The notes beneath the pieces were generated by a model. The model was not told the DNA's origin, ran no database searches, and worked only from the letters and a program-made list of their open reading frames with translations. From contig NZ_BAZR01000001.1 in NCBI RefSeq assembly GCF_001315105.1, positions 434,001 through 498,000 on the forward strand: 64,000 nt of DNA, in the 5' to 3' direction. Origin of the DNA: Paenibacillus sp. JCM 10914 (lineage in GTDB: Bacteria; Bacillota; Bacilli; Paenibacillales; Paenibacillaceae). Each line of letters opens with the position of its first letter. Positions within the stretch are counted from its first letter, which is position 1. Shown here piece after piece: positions 10,980 to 21,708 of this stretch. Both the position numbers and the translations under genes were made by a program.

Positions 10980-13501
10980 ATGCTAAATTTGAGTGAGCAA
11001 TGCAGAGCGTATTACGAGAGGTTGTGTAAGGTGGAACGTTTCGACTCGGATCCAAAGCTGTATCGCAGCCTGGATGATGCCGCTGGGCATATCCTTTCTA
11101 TGATCAGCCAGATCATTCACGTGAATACATTGTTCGTAGCCAGCAATGATAAAGTCACGAATACGATTTTTAAGGTGTTTAATCGGCAGGAGCAACTGAT
11201 CCAGGAGGGCGTAGCCTGCCATATGAACAGACGTACTGCAGTTTGGTTATTGAGAAAGGCGCTAAGCCTCTCATTATTGAAGATACAGCGCAACACCCTT
11301 TGACATGCGGCATGGAGGTGACCGGAAATCTGGGCGGCTGCTCATTCATCGGCGTTCCGATCTGGCGGAGTAACGGCGAGATCTTCGGGACAGTCTGTGC
11401 CATGGACCGTGAGCCATATACGTATACTGAACGCGAGATCAATCTGCTGAACTCGATGGCGACCTTCCTGTCTTATGTCGTGGAGCTCGAAACCTCTGTG
11501 ATGACACTGCAAGCGGCAGAGGAGGAGCTGATCCAGGCGAAGGAAGCAGCCGAGCAGGCAGCGCAAGCCAAGACGGATTTTCTGGCGCTGATGAGTCATG
11601 AGATCCGCACGCCGATGAACGGCATTATGGGCATGACCAGTCTGTTGCAGGAAACGGAGCTCACGACTGAACAACGGGAGTATACCGAGACGATTCGGGG
11701 GAGTAATGAGTCACTGCTCTCTATTTTGAATGATATTTTAGATTTCTCCAAGATGGAATCAGGCAAAATGGCGCTCGAGCACCAGCCATATGAGTTACAG
11801 TCGTGCATCGAAGATATCCTGGATTTATTCGCTCACAAGGCACTTTCGAAAAACGTGGAGTTATTATCCTATATTGATCCAAACATTCCGCCATTCCTGG
11901 TGGGCGATGTGACGCGGATGCGCCAAGTGCTCGTGAATCTCATCGGCAATGCTGTCAAGTTTACGAACACGGGTGAAATTGTCGTTTCGGCTTACCAACG
12001 TCCGCTCGCAGGCAATTCATCCTTATTTGAATTATACGTAACCGTTCAGGATACGGGAATCGGGATTTCGGAAGAGAAACAGCATCAGCTCTTCCAATCG
12101 TTCTCCCAGGCGCATGCACCTGAGGTGATCAGCCAATATGGCGGGACTGGACTCGGGCTTGCCATTTGCAAACAACTGGTCGAGCTTATGGGCGGACGAA
12201 TATGGGCGGAAAGCGTGGAAGCCAGCGGGACGACGTTCCATTTCACGATTACCACCGAGAGCGCGGATTTATTTCTGGAGCGAGGCAACAAGGACGCTTT
12301 GCTGCGTCAGAAGCGGGTGTTGATCGTGGACGACAACAGTACGAATCTGCGAGTGTTTAAGACGGTGCTTGAAAAATGGGGAGTGTATGCGAAAGCGACC
12401 GTATCTGCCCGGGAAGCGTTGCTATGGATCGAACAAGGGGATATCTTTGATCTGGCGATCATCGATATGCAGATGCGCGAGATGGACGGGGTCCAACTCG
12501 GTCACAACATCAGAAAGTTTCGTACGCCGGAGAGCTTGCCTATGATTATGCTCTCTTCAGTGCGATTGGATGCGCACGATATGGAGCTGGAATCGCTCTA
12601 TGCGGCAGTCGTCACGAAGCCGGTACGGGAACAGCAACTGGTGGATGTCATGTTAACCAGCCTGTATGAGAACCATATGGTCCCGTCCAAGCATCGAAGT
12701 CCGTCTGTGCTGGATGCCACGCTATCCGAACGCCTTCCGCTTCGGATTTTGATCGCGGAGGATAACATGGTCAATCAGAAGTTGCTGCTGCGTATTTTGC
12801 AGAAGATGGGTTATACGGCAGACGTGGTTGGCAACGGACTGGAAGCATATCAGGCGCTGCAGAGCTGTCACTATGATCTCGTCTTTATGGACGTTCAGAT
12901 GCCGGTGATGAACGGGTTCGAGGCGACCCGCATGATTCTGCAGCGAATGGAAGAAGCCAAACGCCCTGTCGTGATCGCTGTAACCGCCAATGCTCGCAGA
13001 GAGGATCGGGAACAGTGCCTGGAAGCGGGGATGAACGATTATCTCAGCAAACCGCTGCGGCTCGATGATGTGCAGCGAACCGTTGAGCATTGGGCGAGGG
13101 AAATTCGGCAGAGAGTACCTTCATCCGGCTTGGAGCAGCTCAACAACACGGATGCTGTTATCGATCTGGAGATGGTGGAGGAACTGCGCAGCCTCGATGA
13201 GAGCCAGTCCTTCTTCACAGAGTTATACGATATGTTTGATTCCGAGGCTGCCGCCTGCATTGATCAGATCCAGGAGTTGTGGAGACAACAGGACCGAACT
13301 CAGCTGTCTGCACTCGCGCACAGTTTGAAGGGAGTCAGCTTGAACGTCGGAGCTGCCAGACTCGCTCAGCTGTGCGCCCAACTGGAGAAGGAACTTAAGC
13401 ATGCAGACGAGATCGACGTCATCATTCGCGAACTGCATGAGGCGTTTAAACAGACCAAGCTTCGGTTCAAACAGCTTTCCAAAGACGGTTCTATCCATTA
13501 G
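10980..13501 (+). CDS. GAF-hybrid sensor histidine kinase with two receivers and Hpt (frame break)
   Basis: Cytoplasmic hybrid histidine kinase. Domain order: GAF (roughly residues 15-170), short coiled coil ([22 protein letters not shown]), HisKA with [13 protein letters not shown], HATPase with [17 protein letters not shown] and [13 protein letters not shown], receiver 1 ([28 protein letters not shown]), receiver 2 ([29 protein letters not shown]), and a C-terminal Hpt with [10 protein letters not shown]. Both receivers keep the phospho-Asp and Lys. A complete internal phosphorelay is therefore present. One A is missing at about 11231 inside the GAF domain; repaired length is about 840 residues. 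The start at 10980 lacks a clear ribosome site, so it is uncertain. No receiver-output partner lies next to it; no transmembrane segment is seen, so the signal is probably cytoplasmic. Confidence 0.88.
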
Positions 13502-13560
13502 GGCACAGCGCTGCGAAAGCCAACTGTCGCTTGAAGTTGTAGGGACATGAACAAACATCG

Positions 13561-13606
13561 AAAGGTTCACATCCGCTCAAGGGCATAGGATGTGAACCTT
13601 TTTGTT
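13561..13606. terminator. Intrinsic terminator
   Basis: AAGGTTCACATCC pairs with GGATGTGAACCTT around a loop of about ten bases, followed by TTTTTG. It lies between the convergent kinase (+) and rocD (-) and has A-rich sequence on the other side, so it may serve both. Confidence 0.82.
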
Positions 13607-13618
13607 ATGTCATTAAAC

Positions 13619-14810
13619 TTACTCGGTAAATACCTGCTGGACAAGCTCAAAGGCGTGTATTAATTGTGCTCGGTTGATGATGAGCGGCGGCGCGAAGCGG
13701 ATAATGTGCTCATGCGTTTCCTTGCATAACAAGCCAAGCTCTTTCAGTTGCTCGCAGTAGCGTCTGGCTGGAACATGCAGCTCGACCCCGATAAATAGCC
13801 CCCGGCCTCTGACCTCTTTGATGTCAGGATGGTTCAGGGTCCGCAATTGGTCTGCGAAGTAGGCACCGAGCTCCAATGATCTTTCGGTCAGCTTCTCGTC
13901 TTCGATTACATGAATCGCAGCGATGGCTACGGCGCAGCCCAGCGGATTGCCTCCGAAGGTGGAGCCGTGAGAGCCGGGCTCGAACACACCCAGAATGTCG
14001 GCATCCGCCGCTACGGCGGAGACGGGAAGGACACCGCCACCGAGCGCTTTGCCGAGAATATACATATCCGGCGTGACGCTCTCCCAGTCGCAGGCGAAGC
14101 GTTGCCCGGTTCTACCGAAGCCGGTCTGAATTTCATCGGCGAGCAGCAGAACGTTATGACGCCGGCACAGCTCCATTGCGCCCCTTAGATATCCGTCAGG
14201 GGGATGATAATTCCGGATTCACCTTGGATGGGCTCAACGAGAAAGGCGGCAGTATTCGGGTGATGGCTTGTTCCAGCGCCTCCAGATTTCCATAGGGGAT
14301 GAGCTTGAAGCCGGGTGTGAACGGACCGAATCCTTCCCGGTATTCGCTTGATGAGGAGAAGGAGGTCACGGTAATCGTGCGCCCGTGGAAATTCCCCTCA
14401 CAGACGATGATCTCGGCTTGATTGGATGGTATGCCGCGCTTCTGATATGCATAGCGGCGCGCTGCCTTGAGTGCAGTCTCCACCGCTTCGGCTCCGGAGT
14501 TCATGGGAAGAATCATGCTCTTGCCTGTGAACGCGGCCAATTTCTCGTAAAATTCGCCTAATCGATCGTTGTAAAATGCACGCGAAGTGAGCGTCACCTT
14601 ATCCGCTTGATCTTTCAGCGCCTGAATGATTCGTGGGTGTCGATGGCCGGCATTCAATGCTGAATAGGCGCTCAGCATATCGATATAACGTTTGCCCTCC
14701 GAATCTGTGACATGAACGCCTTCAGCTTCGGCAATCACGATCGGCAGAGGGTGATAGTTATGCGCCCCGTACTTGTCGGCTTTCTGGATATGGGATTGCG
14801 TTGAATTCAT
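13619..14810 (-). CDS. rocD: Ornithine aminotransferase RocD (two frame breaks)
   Basis: PLP-dependent ornithine delta-aminotransferase, converting ornithine and 2-oxoglutarate to glutamate semialdehyde and glutamate. Seen: [38 protein letters not shown], the cofactor segment [14 protein letters not shown], and [14 protein letters not shown] with the Schiff-base Lys. Two single C losses occur in C-runs (G-runs on the plus strand) at about 14258 and 14200; repair yields [17 protein letters not shown] and [16 protein letters not shown], leaving a protein of about 398 residues, the standard length. Start ATG at 14810 has GGAGG seven bases upstream; the in-frame codon at 14837 does not. It follows rocF by 75 bases and completes the two-step arginine route to glutamate semialdehyde. 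Confidence 0.93.
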
Positions 14811-14884
14811 GGCATAACCTCCTTGAAGAAGTCCCAAGGAGCCCGGCAGGCAGGTAATAAAGCACCCCAGGCTCTGTATGATAC

Positions 14885-15793
14885 CTATAGAATGCTCTCA
14901 CCAAGCAGGGATCCGATTAAACCGACTAGCAGCCGGGAGGTGGTCTGTCCCCGGTCCAGCAGCGGATTATTCTCAACGAACTCGGCGGAGGATAGAATGC
15001 CGGATTCAGACAGCAGCTCCATGGCGAGATGTGCTTCCCGATAGCTGAGACCACCTTGGACCGGCGTTCCTGTTCCGGGTGCGACCTTCGGATCGATGCT
15101 ATCGGTATCGAAGGAGAGATGGACGCCATCCGTGCCGGCGGAGGCAATTTCAATGGCCTCTTCCATGATCCGAAACATGCCCATACGGTCGATGTCCTGC
15201 ATCGTGAAGCACGTAATGCCTTCCTTGCGGATGAAATCCCGCTCGCCTTGATCAAGGGAACGTGCTCCTACCAGCACGACGTTCTCTGGTCGAATCGTTG
15301 ATTTGACGCCACCGATGGAGGTCAGTCGTACGTCGCCCCGGCCCAAACTGACGGCTAGCGACATGCCATGAATATTCCCTGAAGGGGTCGTAGCTGGCGT
15401 ATTGAGGTCGGCGTGCGCATCCATCCAGATAACGCCGAGTTGGCGGTGATGCCTGGTGAGTCCGGCGAGCGTGCCGATGGCAATACTATGGTCGCCCCCA
15501 AGCACAAGCGGGAAGATGCCCGCGCTTACCTGTGTATAGATAAGTGCAGCTAGCTGCTCGTTGATCGCTACGACTTCGGTTAAGTGTTTGAGTTGAGGGG
15601 GATATGACCTGTCCTTCAACTCAGGAACGGCTGTAAGTTCTTCCACATGATATCGGATACTGAGCGCCTCAAGCTTGCGCTTGAGCCCGGCCCCATAAAT
15701 CGCTTGGGGTCCCTGACTGGCACCGCGGCGGGTAGCTCCCCGGTCGAATGGCACGGATATGATGGTAACGGTGGATGGTTGATGAATCATCAT
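14885..15793 (-). CDS. rocF: Arginase RocF
   Basis: Manganese arginase, hydrolysing arginine to ornithine and urea. The family metal motifs are all present: [11 protein letters not shown] near residue 100, [11 protein letters not shown] near 125, and SFDTDSIDP near 230; the N-terminus [16 protein letters not shown] is typical. Length 302, the usual size. The start ATG at 15793 follows GGAGGTGAGCCC. The next gene downstream on the same strand is rocD, which uses the ornithine produced. No RocR-type activator gene is in the window, and I see no obvious sigma-54 promoter. Confidence 0.95.
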   Translation of the reverse strand: MMIHQPSTVTIISVPFDRGATRRGASQGPQAIYGAGLKRKLEALSIRYHVEELTAVPELKDRSYPPQLKHLTEVVAINEQLAALIYTQVSAGIFPLVLGGDHSIAIGTLAGLTRHHRQLGVIWMDAHADLNTPATTPSGNIHGMSLAVSLGRGDVRLTSIGGVKSTIRPENVVLVGARSLDQGERDFIRKEGITCFTMQDIDRMGMFRIMEEAIEIASAGTDGVHLSFDTDSIDPKVAPGTGTPVQGGLSYREAHLAMELLSESGILSSAEFVENNPLLDRGQTTSRLLVGLIGSLLGESIL

Positions 15794-15854
15794 GGGCTCA
15801 CCTCCACTTTATTACAGTGTATTCAAGCGCCTGCATGAATGATGCGGGCGAAAC

Positions 15855-15924
15855 CCAAAAACACCCCTTCCGTGATCGCTGGCTACAACCGTTACAAGGT
15901 TTAGCCAACGAAGGGGAAGGGGTG
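15855..15924 (-). terminator. Intrinsic terminator after ugpB
   Basis: CACCCCTTCC (15862-15871) pairs with GGAAGGGGTG (15915-15924); inside it TGGCTA-AACC pairs with GGTT-TAGCCA. On the minus strand it is followed by TTTTTGGGTTT, so it ends ugpB transcription. Confidence 0.75.
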
Positions 15925-15942
15925 CCTTATCTTATCGAAGTT

Positions 15943-17304
15943 TTACTTTACGGTTCGATTATAGGTTTCAATCTTGGAACTGATCTCGGATGCGGCTTTA
16001 TCCAGTGCTTCCTGCGGCGTTTTCGTTCCGTTCAGCACCTCTTCAATCGCTGTTTCGGTAAGCTGGCGAGCTTCAGGGAATACGCCCATAACAGCACCTT
16101 GCGTTGCCAGGTTGGCCGTTGTCTGATGCAGTTGGTCCACGGCAGTCTGGAATTGAGGGTATTTCTCCAGATTCTCCTTTACGACAGGCTCATCATACGC
16201 CTTGGTTGTAACCGGGAAGTAGCCCGTGTTCACATGCCAGTTGGCTTGGGTTTGCGGTTCGGCCAAATATTTCATGAACGTCCAGGCGGCTTGCTGTTCT
16301 GCTTCCGATTTATTATTCATCAGCCACAGGCTGGCGCCGCCGATAATAACGCCGCCGTCGCCGCCATCAGCCGGTTTGGGCAGGAAGCCGGTTCCGACTT
16401 CAAATTTGCCTTCGGCTGCGCTCACAATGCCGCGAAGCGAAGCCGTAGAGTCCAGTGTCATGGCGATTTGGCCGGCAGCAAAGGCCTTCTTGGTGTCATC
16501 CGTTTTACGTCCCAGATTCAGTACGACTTTATCGTCCAGCATTTGCTTCCACCATGCCAGCGTCTTCACGCCGGCAGCATCGTTTACCTGTGAAGCCGTT
16601 GCCGAGGAAGTACGGCCGTTGCCGTTATTAAGCAGTTCGGCTCCCTGGTTGGCCAGGAACTGTTCCATAAACCAGCCGTAGATGGCGAAAGAGGCGCCGG
16701 TTTGACTTCCGGTGGTCAATGCTTTCGCGGCCAGGGCAACTTCTTCATAGGTTTTGGGAGGATTCTCTGGATCGAGTCCGGCAGCCTTAAAGGCATCCTT
16801 GTTGTAATATAGAATCGGATTGGAAGAGTTAAACGGCATGGAATAGAGTTTGTCATCAAACGTATAGTAGTTTTTGATATTCGGCTCCAAGGAGGAGATG
16901 TCGTATTGCTCGGCGTCCATGAAGTCCTGAACCGGGCGAATCGCTTTGGTGTCCATCATGAAACGGCTGCCGATTTCATACACTTGAATCATCGTCGGCC
17001 CGCTGTTCGATCCGAGGGAAGCCTTTAGTTTGTTCAAGCTTTCATCATAGGTTCCTTGAAATACGCCTTCGACCTGAATATCTTGATGTGCAGCATTAAA
17101 ATCAGAGATGAGCTTATCTGCAACGGTGCCAAGCTCTCCGCTCATGGAGTGCCACCATACGACTTTGACAGGCTCTTTCGATGGTTCATTGCCTGCGGCA
17201 GCGGTACTTTCGTTGACAACCGGTGCATTGCTGCAAGCAGCGCTTATCAGCATCAAGCAAGAAAGCAAGATCAGTGTAAAGGATCTTTTTCCAAAACGTT
17301 TCAT
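15943..17304 (-). CDS. ugpB: UgpB-type extracellular solute-binding lipoprotein
   Basis: CUT1 sugar-binding protein most like glycerol-3-phosphate/glycerophosphodiester binding protein UgpB. The lipobox LISAACSN follows a basic, hydrophobic N-terminus, so the protein is anchored outside the membrane at Cys 24. The body starts VKVVWWHSMSGELGTVADKL and contains FNSSNPILYYNKDAFKAAGLDP, both typical of UgpB, and ends in a Lys/Glu-rich helix. Length 453. It lies downstream of the permease genes ugpA and ugpE with a 130-base gap, in which a separate promoter is possible. The substrate is assigned by similarity only; a general sugar substrate cannot be excluded. Confidence 0.82.
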   Translation of the reverse strand: MKRFGKRSFTLILLSCLMLISAACSNAPVVNESTAAAGNEPSKEPVKVVWWHSMSGELGTVADKLISDFNAAHQDIQVEGVFQGTYDESLNKLKASLGSNSGPTMIQVYEIGSRFMMDTKAIRPVQDFMDAEQYDISSLEPNIKNYYTFDDKLYSMPFNSSNPILYYNKDAFKAAGLDPENPPKTYEEVALAAKALTTGSQTGASFAIYGWFMEQFLANQGAELLNNGNGRTSSATASQVNDAAGVKTLAWWKQMLDDKVVLNLGRKTDDTKKAFAAGQIAMTLDSTASLRGIVSAAEGKFEVGTGFLPKPADGGDGGVIIGGASLWLMNNKSEAEQQAAWTFMKYLAEPQTQANWHVNTGYFPVTTKAYDEPVVKENLEKYPQFQTAVDQLHQTTANLATQGAVMGVFPEARQLTETAIEEVLNGTKTPQEALDKAASEISSKIETYNRTVK

Positions 17305-17434
17305 GATCGGTTAATCTCTCCCTTTTCGAATATATAGTATGGTTAGATCTATCAGAAATTGCGAGATACGGTTATGGGTAGAACCGATTCGCAAGGCTGA
17401 ATAAGCAGAGTACAGCTTGACTGGTTCTTCGAAG

Positions 17435-18259
17435 TCATCCCTTTAATGCGCCCGCGGTAATGCCGCGCACTAGCGGTTTCAAGCCAAGCGCTAGCAGGAG
17501 CAGGGAAGGAAGCAGCAGCAGGAGCACACCGGACAGAATCAAATTCCAGGAGTTCATCTCTTCGAACTGCAGCATGCCGATTCCGATCTGGACGGTACGC
17601 ATCTCCACGCGGTTGGTGGTCAGGAGCGGCCACAGGTACATATTCCAATTATTCAGGAACGAATAGACGCCAAGTGTAGCGATGCCGGGTATGGATAACG
17701 GCAGTACCATGCTCAGGAAGATTCGCACATGGCCGCATCCGTCGACGCGGGCTGCTTCGAACAGTTCCTTCGGCAATTGCAGGAAGGTTTGTCTGAGCAA
17801 GAAGGTTCCGAAGGCGGTGGCCAGAAACGGAATGATCAACCCTTGATAGGTATCGAGCCAATTCAAGCTTTTGACCGTTAAATAATTCGGGATCATGATC
17901 ACTTCCCACGGAATCATCATCGTTGCGAGAAATAAACTGAACAACAGCGTCTTTCCCGGGAACCGGAGGAAAGCGAAGGCGTAGGCCGCCAGGCTTGCCG
18001 TTACGATTTGCCCCAGCATAATTGCGACCGAGACGATCAGGCTGTTGCCGATAAAGGTCAGGACCGGAATCGTATCGATTACCTTGGCGAAGTTGGACAG
18101 ATTGATCGCGTCAGGAAGCAGCGGCGGCGGATATACGGACGATTCAGCTTCGCTCATAAGCGACGTGGACAAGGTATATAGGAGCGGAAAAGCCACGACC
18201 AGCGACCCGAGAAGCAGTGCGAGGTATACAAAGCTTTTGGGCATCAGACGCATGTTCAT
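17435..18259 (-). CDS. ugpE: UgpE-type ABC transporter permease
   Basis: Inner-membrane CUT1 permease with six predicted hydrophobic segments (for example FVYLALLLGSLVVAFPLLYT at the start). The coupling-loop EAA motif is visible as EAARVDGCGHVRIFLSMVLPLSIP near residue 180. Length 274, standard. Its start overlaps the end of ugpA by four bases (ATGA), so translation is coupled. It pairs with UgpA to form the pore; no ATPase gene is nearby, so a shared MsmX/UgpC-type ATPase elsewhere is likely. Confidence 0.85.
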   Translation of the reverse strand: MNMRLMPKSFVYLALLLGSLVVAFPLLYTLSTSLMSEAESSVYPPPLLPDAINLSNFAKVIDTIPVLTFIGNSLIVSVAIMLGQIVTASLAAYAFAFLRFPGKTLLFSLFLATMMIPWEVIMIPNYLTVKSLNWLDTYQGLIIPFLATAFGTFLLRQTFLQLPKELFEAARVDGCGHVRIFLSMVLPLSIPGIATLGVYSFLNNWNMYLWPLLTTNRVEMRTVQIGIGMLQFEEMNSWNLILSGVLLLLLPSLLLLALGLKPLVRGITAGALKG

Positions 18260-19230
18260 TGATAGTGCACCTTCTTCTCCACGAATTTGAATTGGAAGAC
18301 GGTCAGCAGCAGGATGATGACAAACAGTATGAGCGCTTGCGCACTGCCGATGCCGAACCGGAAATTAACAAAGGCATCCTGATAAATGTTGAAGACCATG
18401 ACGTTGGTGCTGTTCATCGGACCACCCTTTGTCAGAATGTTAATCTGTCCAAACGCTTGAAAGGCGCCGATGACCGACACGACCGATGTGAAAAATAAAG
18501 TAGGGGAGATCAGCGGCATCGTAATGCGGAAGAACGTACGAAACGCTCCAGATCCGTCGATCTTCGTGCTATCGTATATATCTTCCGATACGCCCTGCAT
18601 CCCGCTTAGCATCAGGATGTAATTGAAGCCGAGATTCATCCAGACGGTCATGACGGCGACAGAGATCATCGCCCATTTCGGATCGGTGAGCCATTGAATC
18701 GGCGCAGTACCGAGCAGCGACAGGAAGTAATTCAGCACACCTAAGGTCGGATGATAGAGAATCATCCAGATCATGGAGCCGGTACCGACGGAAACCGCCA
18801 TTGGCAGCGAGAAGATGAAGCGGAATAGCTTCATCCCTTTCAGTTTATTATGGGTCAAGGCGGCCAACAGAATGGCGGCTGCCATACCGGTGGGAACCGT
18901 CAGTACGATAAACAGCAATGTATTGCCGAAGCTGGTATAGAACATCTCCGAGGTCAATATTTCCTTGAAATTGTCCAGTCCCACGAATTCAGCGACTCGC
19001 CCTTGCGGATCGGTCAGGAATAGGCTGAGATACAGCGATTTGAGCAGCGGGTAGAATAGAAACAGACCGAATATGAACAGAGAAGGAGCTAAGCAAGCAT
19101 ACGCAAGCAAAATTTCTTTGCGCTTCGTTTTTTTCATCGAGGCAGGTCGGGTTGGAGTAGAGGCAACCGCCTCATCGATGGACGGTGCTAGCGAATGCCC
19201 GGGAGAGGGCAGCGTGAATTCTTTTTCCAT
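18256..19230 (-). CDS. ugpA: UgpA-type ABC transporter permease
   Basis: CUT1 permease partner of UgpE. A cytoplasmic N-terminal extension of about 35 residues precedes KRKEILLAYACLAPSLFIFG, then six membrane segments. The EAA-type loop reads YDSTKIDGSGAFRTFFRITMP near residue 225, and FQAFGQINILTKGGPMNST is typical of UgpA. Length 324. First gene of the minus-strand transporter group, divergent from rbsR across 200 bases that must hold promoters for both directions. Confidence 0.85.
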   Translation of the reverse strand: MEKEFTLPSPGHSLAPSIDEAVASTPTRPASMKKTKRKEILLAYACLAPSLFIFGLFLFYPLLKSLYLSLFLTDPQGRVAEFVGLDNFKEILTSEMFYTSFGNTLLFIVLTVPTGMAAAILLAALTHNKLKGMKLFRFIFSLPMAVSVGTGSMIWMILYHPTLGVLNYFLSLLGTAPIQWLTDPKWAMISVAVMTVWMNLGFNYILMLSGMQGVSEDIYDSTKIDGSGAFRTFFRITMPLISPTLFFTSVVSVIGAFQAFGQINILTKGGPMNSTNVMVFNIYQDAFVNFRFGIGSAQALILFVIILLLTVFQFKFVEKKVHYQ

Positions 19231-19395
19231 GTATTCGATTTCCCTCGCTTTCTGGCTTGGCCTTACAGATATGAGTATAGATAGGAGTTGTAAATTTTGA
19301 TGATGGGATTTGTAAGATTACCGTAATATGTATTTGGCTAAAATATGGGAATTGATGTAGGTTGCGCATGGGGGGATGATATGATAAGGTATATC

Positions 19396-19409
19396 TGTAA
19401 CCGGTTACA
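19396..19409. promoter_or_regulatory. Palindromic LacI-family operator / cre-like site
   Basis: TGTAACCGGTTACA is a perfect 14-base palindrome 21 bases before the rbsR start. It has the central CG of LacI-family operators and also matches the CcpA cre consensus TGTAANCGNTNACA at every fixed position. It may bind RbsR, CcpA or both; placement downstream of the promoter suggests a roadblock or repression mode. Confidence 0.75.
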
Positions 19410-19430
19410 CATGAATGAGGTGAGTTTTAT

Positions 19431-20414
19431 ATGTCAACCATCAAGGATGTGGCGCAGCACGCAGGGGTATCTGTGGCCACGGTCTCGAGAGTACTTAATA
19501 ATAATGGATATGTACATGAAGATACACGAAATAAAGTGGAGGCTGCGATTCGTGATCTTAGCTACACACCGAACGAGGTAGCGCGATCATTATATAAACG
19601 CAAATCGAAGCTTGTCGGCTTGCTGCTGCCTGATATCATGAATCCGTATTTTCCGGAGCTTGCGCGCGGAGTGGAAGATGTGATGCAGGCCAACGATTAT
19701 CGGTTAATTATTGGTAATAGTGACGAGAACAAGCAGAAGGAGATGGATTACATCCAGACCTTCATTCAAAATAACGTCGTCGGCGTCATCTCTTCGACGG
19801 ATGATTCTGCGGCGGAGTTATACACCAAACTCCAATTGCCGGTTGTGTTTGTGGACCGAATGTCAGATGACCGTCCTTCCGTTTATGCTGACAGCCGTGA
19901 GGGTGGCAGAATTGCAGCACGCGAGCTGTTGCGTCGCGGTTGCCGCAGCATATCGATCATCCAAGGACCGGTGCACATCCGTACGGCCCAGGAACGTTTC
20001 GAAGGAGCGGCCGAGGCATTGTCGGCGCAAGGCGTACATTATGACGTACTGGGTACGACCTCGTTCTCCATATCCGACGCAGAGCCATCCGCCGAGGAAC
20101 TGTTTCGCAAGTATCCGGATACGGACGGAATCATCGCCAGTAATGATATTATCGCATCTGCGGTGCTTGCAGAAGCCTATCGTCTGGGAAGAAGAGTACC
20201 GGATGATGTACAGATTATCGGTTTTGATAACATTTTACTTAGCAGGCTGCTGGCGCCTCCGCTATCCACGATTCATCAGCCTGCATACGACATGGGGCGT
20301 GAGGCCGCAGGAATCTTGATCAGCCTGATTGAAGGCCGAGTTCTCGAACAGAACAATATTCAATTCCCCGTGGAATTTGTTGAACGTCAATCAACCCGAA
20401 AGGTGGAATCATAA
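19431..20414 (+). CDS. rbsR: Ribose operon repressor RbsR (LacI family)
   Basis: LacI-family repressor. The helix-turn-helix is MSTIKDVAQHAGVSVATVSR, followed by the hinge helix region TPNEVARSLYKRKS, then a periplasmic-binding-protein-like sensor (VGLLLPDIMNPYFPELARG, IDGIIASNDIIA-type segment near residue 235). Length 327. Ribosome site GAGGTGAG upstream of ATG 19431. The stop TAA shares its last base with the rbsK start ATG (20414), so the repressor leads the operon and is coupled to it. The palindrome at 19396 is the likely autoregulatory site. Effector, by context, is ribose. Confidence 0.92.
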   Translation: MSTIKDVAQHAGVSVATVSRVLNNNGYVHEDTRNKVEAAIRDLSYTPNEVARSLYKRKSKLVGLLLPDIMNPYFPELARGVEDVMQANDYRLIIGNSDENKQKEMDYIQTFIQNNVVGVISSTDDSAAELYTKLQLPVVFVDRMSDDRPSVYADSREGGRIAARELLRRGCRSISIIQGPVHIRTAQERFEGAAEALSAQGVHYDVLGTTSFSISDAEPSAEELFRKYPDTDGIIASNDIIASAVLAEAYRLGRRVPDDVQIIGFDNILLSRLLAPPLSTIHQPAYDMGREAAGILISLIEGRVLEQNNIQFPVEFVERQSTRKVES

Positions 20415-21291
20415 TGGCAAGAATTACAGTAATCGGCAGCGCGTCTATGGATTTGGTGGTCACATCCGCCAAGCGCCCTGGCGCGGGTGAAACAGTGCTT
20501 GGCGAGAGTTTCAAGACCGTGCCAGGCGGCAAGGGAGCGAACCAAGCCGTGGCCGCAGCGCGGCTCGGAGCTGAAGTTTCGATGATCGGCTGCGTCGGCG
20601 ACGATGCATTCGGTCAGGAAATTTTGAACAATTATCGCGCCAACCATGTTGTTACAGACCATGTGGAACCGGTTACAGGTATGGCGAGTGGTACAGCCCA
20701 CATTATTCTGGCTGAAGGGGATAACAGTATCGTGGTCGTGAAGGCTGCCAATGATTATGTTACGCCGGACTATGTGGATCGGGCGATTGATGTGATCAAA
20801 GCTTCCGATATGGTGCTTCTTCAACAAGAGATTCCGGAGGAGACTGTGGTGCATGTTAGCCGTCTATGCGCCGAGCATCAAATACCGTTCATGCTGAATC
20901 CGGCCCCTGCTAGGGTCGTGCCTCAATCAGTCATCGATCTAGCATCGTACATTACGCCCAATGAGCATGAAGCTGCCATTATGTTCGGCGACCAGCCGCT
21001 GGATGAAGTGCTCCGGCGCTATCCGAACAAGCTGATTGTGACTGAAGGCAAGAGGGGCGTTCGTTATTACGATGGCACGCAGGAGATTGTTGTCCCAGGC
21101 TACCAGGTCGAGGTGGTGGATACGACGGGAGCTGGGGACACCTTTAACGGTGCATTTGCCGTGGCTTTGGCGGAAGGCAGGGGATTCGCGACAGCTTAAG
21201 GTTTGCGAACCGGGCGGCATCGATATCCGTTACCCAATTCGGGGCGCAAGGCGGGATGCCTTCCCGAAGCGAAGTGGAAGGGAGTCTATAG
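20414..21291 (+). CDS. rbsK: Ribokinase RbsK (frame break)
   Basis: PfkB-family kinase making ribose-5-phosphate from ribose and ATP. Seen: VIGSASMDLVVTSAKRPGAGET at the start, PGGKGANQAVAAARLG near residue 38, and the anion-hole and catalytic-base segment DTTGAGDTFNGAFA near residue 237. One G is missing at about 21190; repair reads GFADSLRFANRAASISVTQ and ends at TAG 21289-21291, about 293 residues as expected. Overlaps rbsR by one base and lies three bases from rbsD. Confidence 0.93.
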
Positions 21292-21294
21292 AAC

Positions 21295-21693
21295 ATGAAG
21301 AAACAAGGGATGCTGAACAGTCATATCGCGAAGGTGCTGGCAGATCTCGGTCATACCGATCAGATCGTTGTGTGCGATGTGGGTCTTCCCATTCCGCCAG
21401 GCGTTGAGAAGATCGACTTGGCCTTAACGTACGGTACGCCCAGTTTTATGGACGTCGTTGAAGCGATTGCTGATGATATGGTTGTCGAGAAGATCATAAT
21501 CGCGAAGGAGATGAAATCCGAGAATAGGGAAACACTGCAATATATACATGAGCGTTTCTTGGATTGCGAAGTAGAAGCGTGGTCGCACGAGCAGCTCAAG
21601 TCACTGACGCAGCAGGCGAAGGCCGTAATCCGCACGGGGGAAGCCAAGCCGTACGCAAACTGCATTTTGCAGGCGGGTGTTCATTTTGGATGA
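21295..21693 (+). CDS. rbsD: D-ribose pyranase RbsD
   Basis: Cytoplasmic pyranase that speeds conversion of beta-pyranose ribose to the furanose used by RbsK. The protein starts [20 protein letters not shown], with the conserved catalytic His20 region, then [20 protein letters not shown], and ends [12 protein letters not shown], all standard. Length 132. Three bases after the repaired rbsK stop and 15 bases before rbsA. Confidence 0.95.
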   Translation: MKKQGMLNSHIAKVLADLGHTDQIVVCDVGLPIPPGVEKIDLALTYGTPSFMDVVEAIADDMVVEKIIIAKEMKSENRETLQYIHERFLDCEVEAWSHEQLKSLTQQAKAVIRTGEAKPYANCILQAGVHFG

Positions 21694-21708
21694 TAAGGAG
21701 GCAGTACG

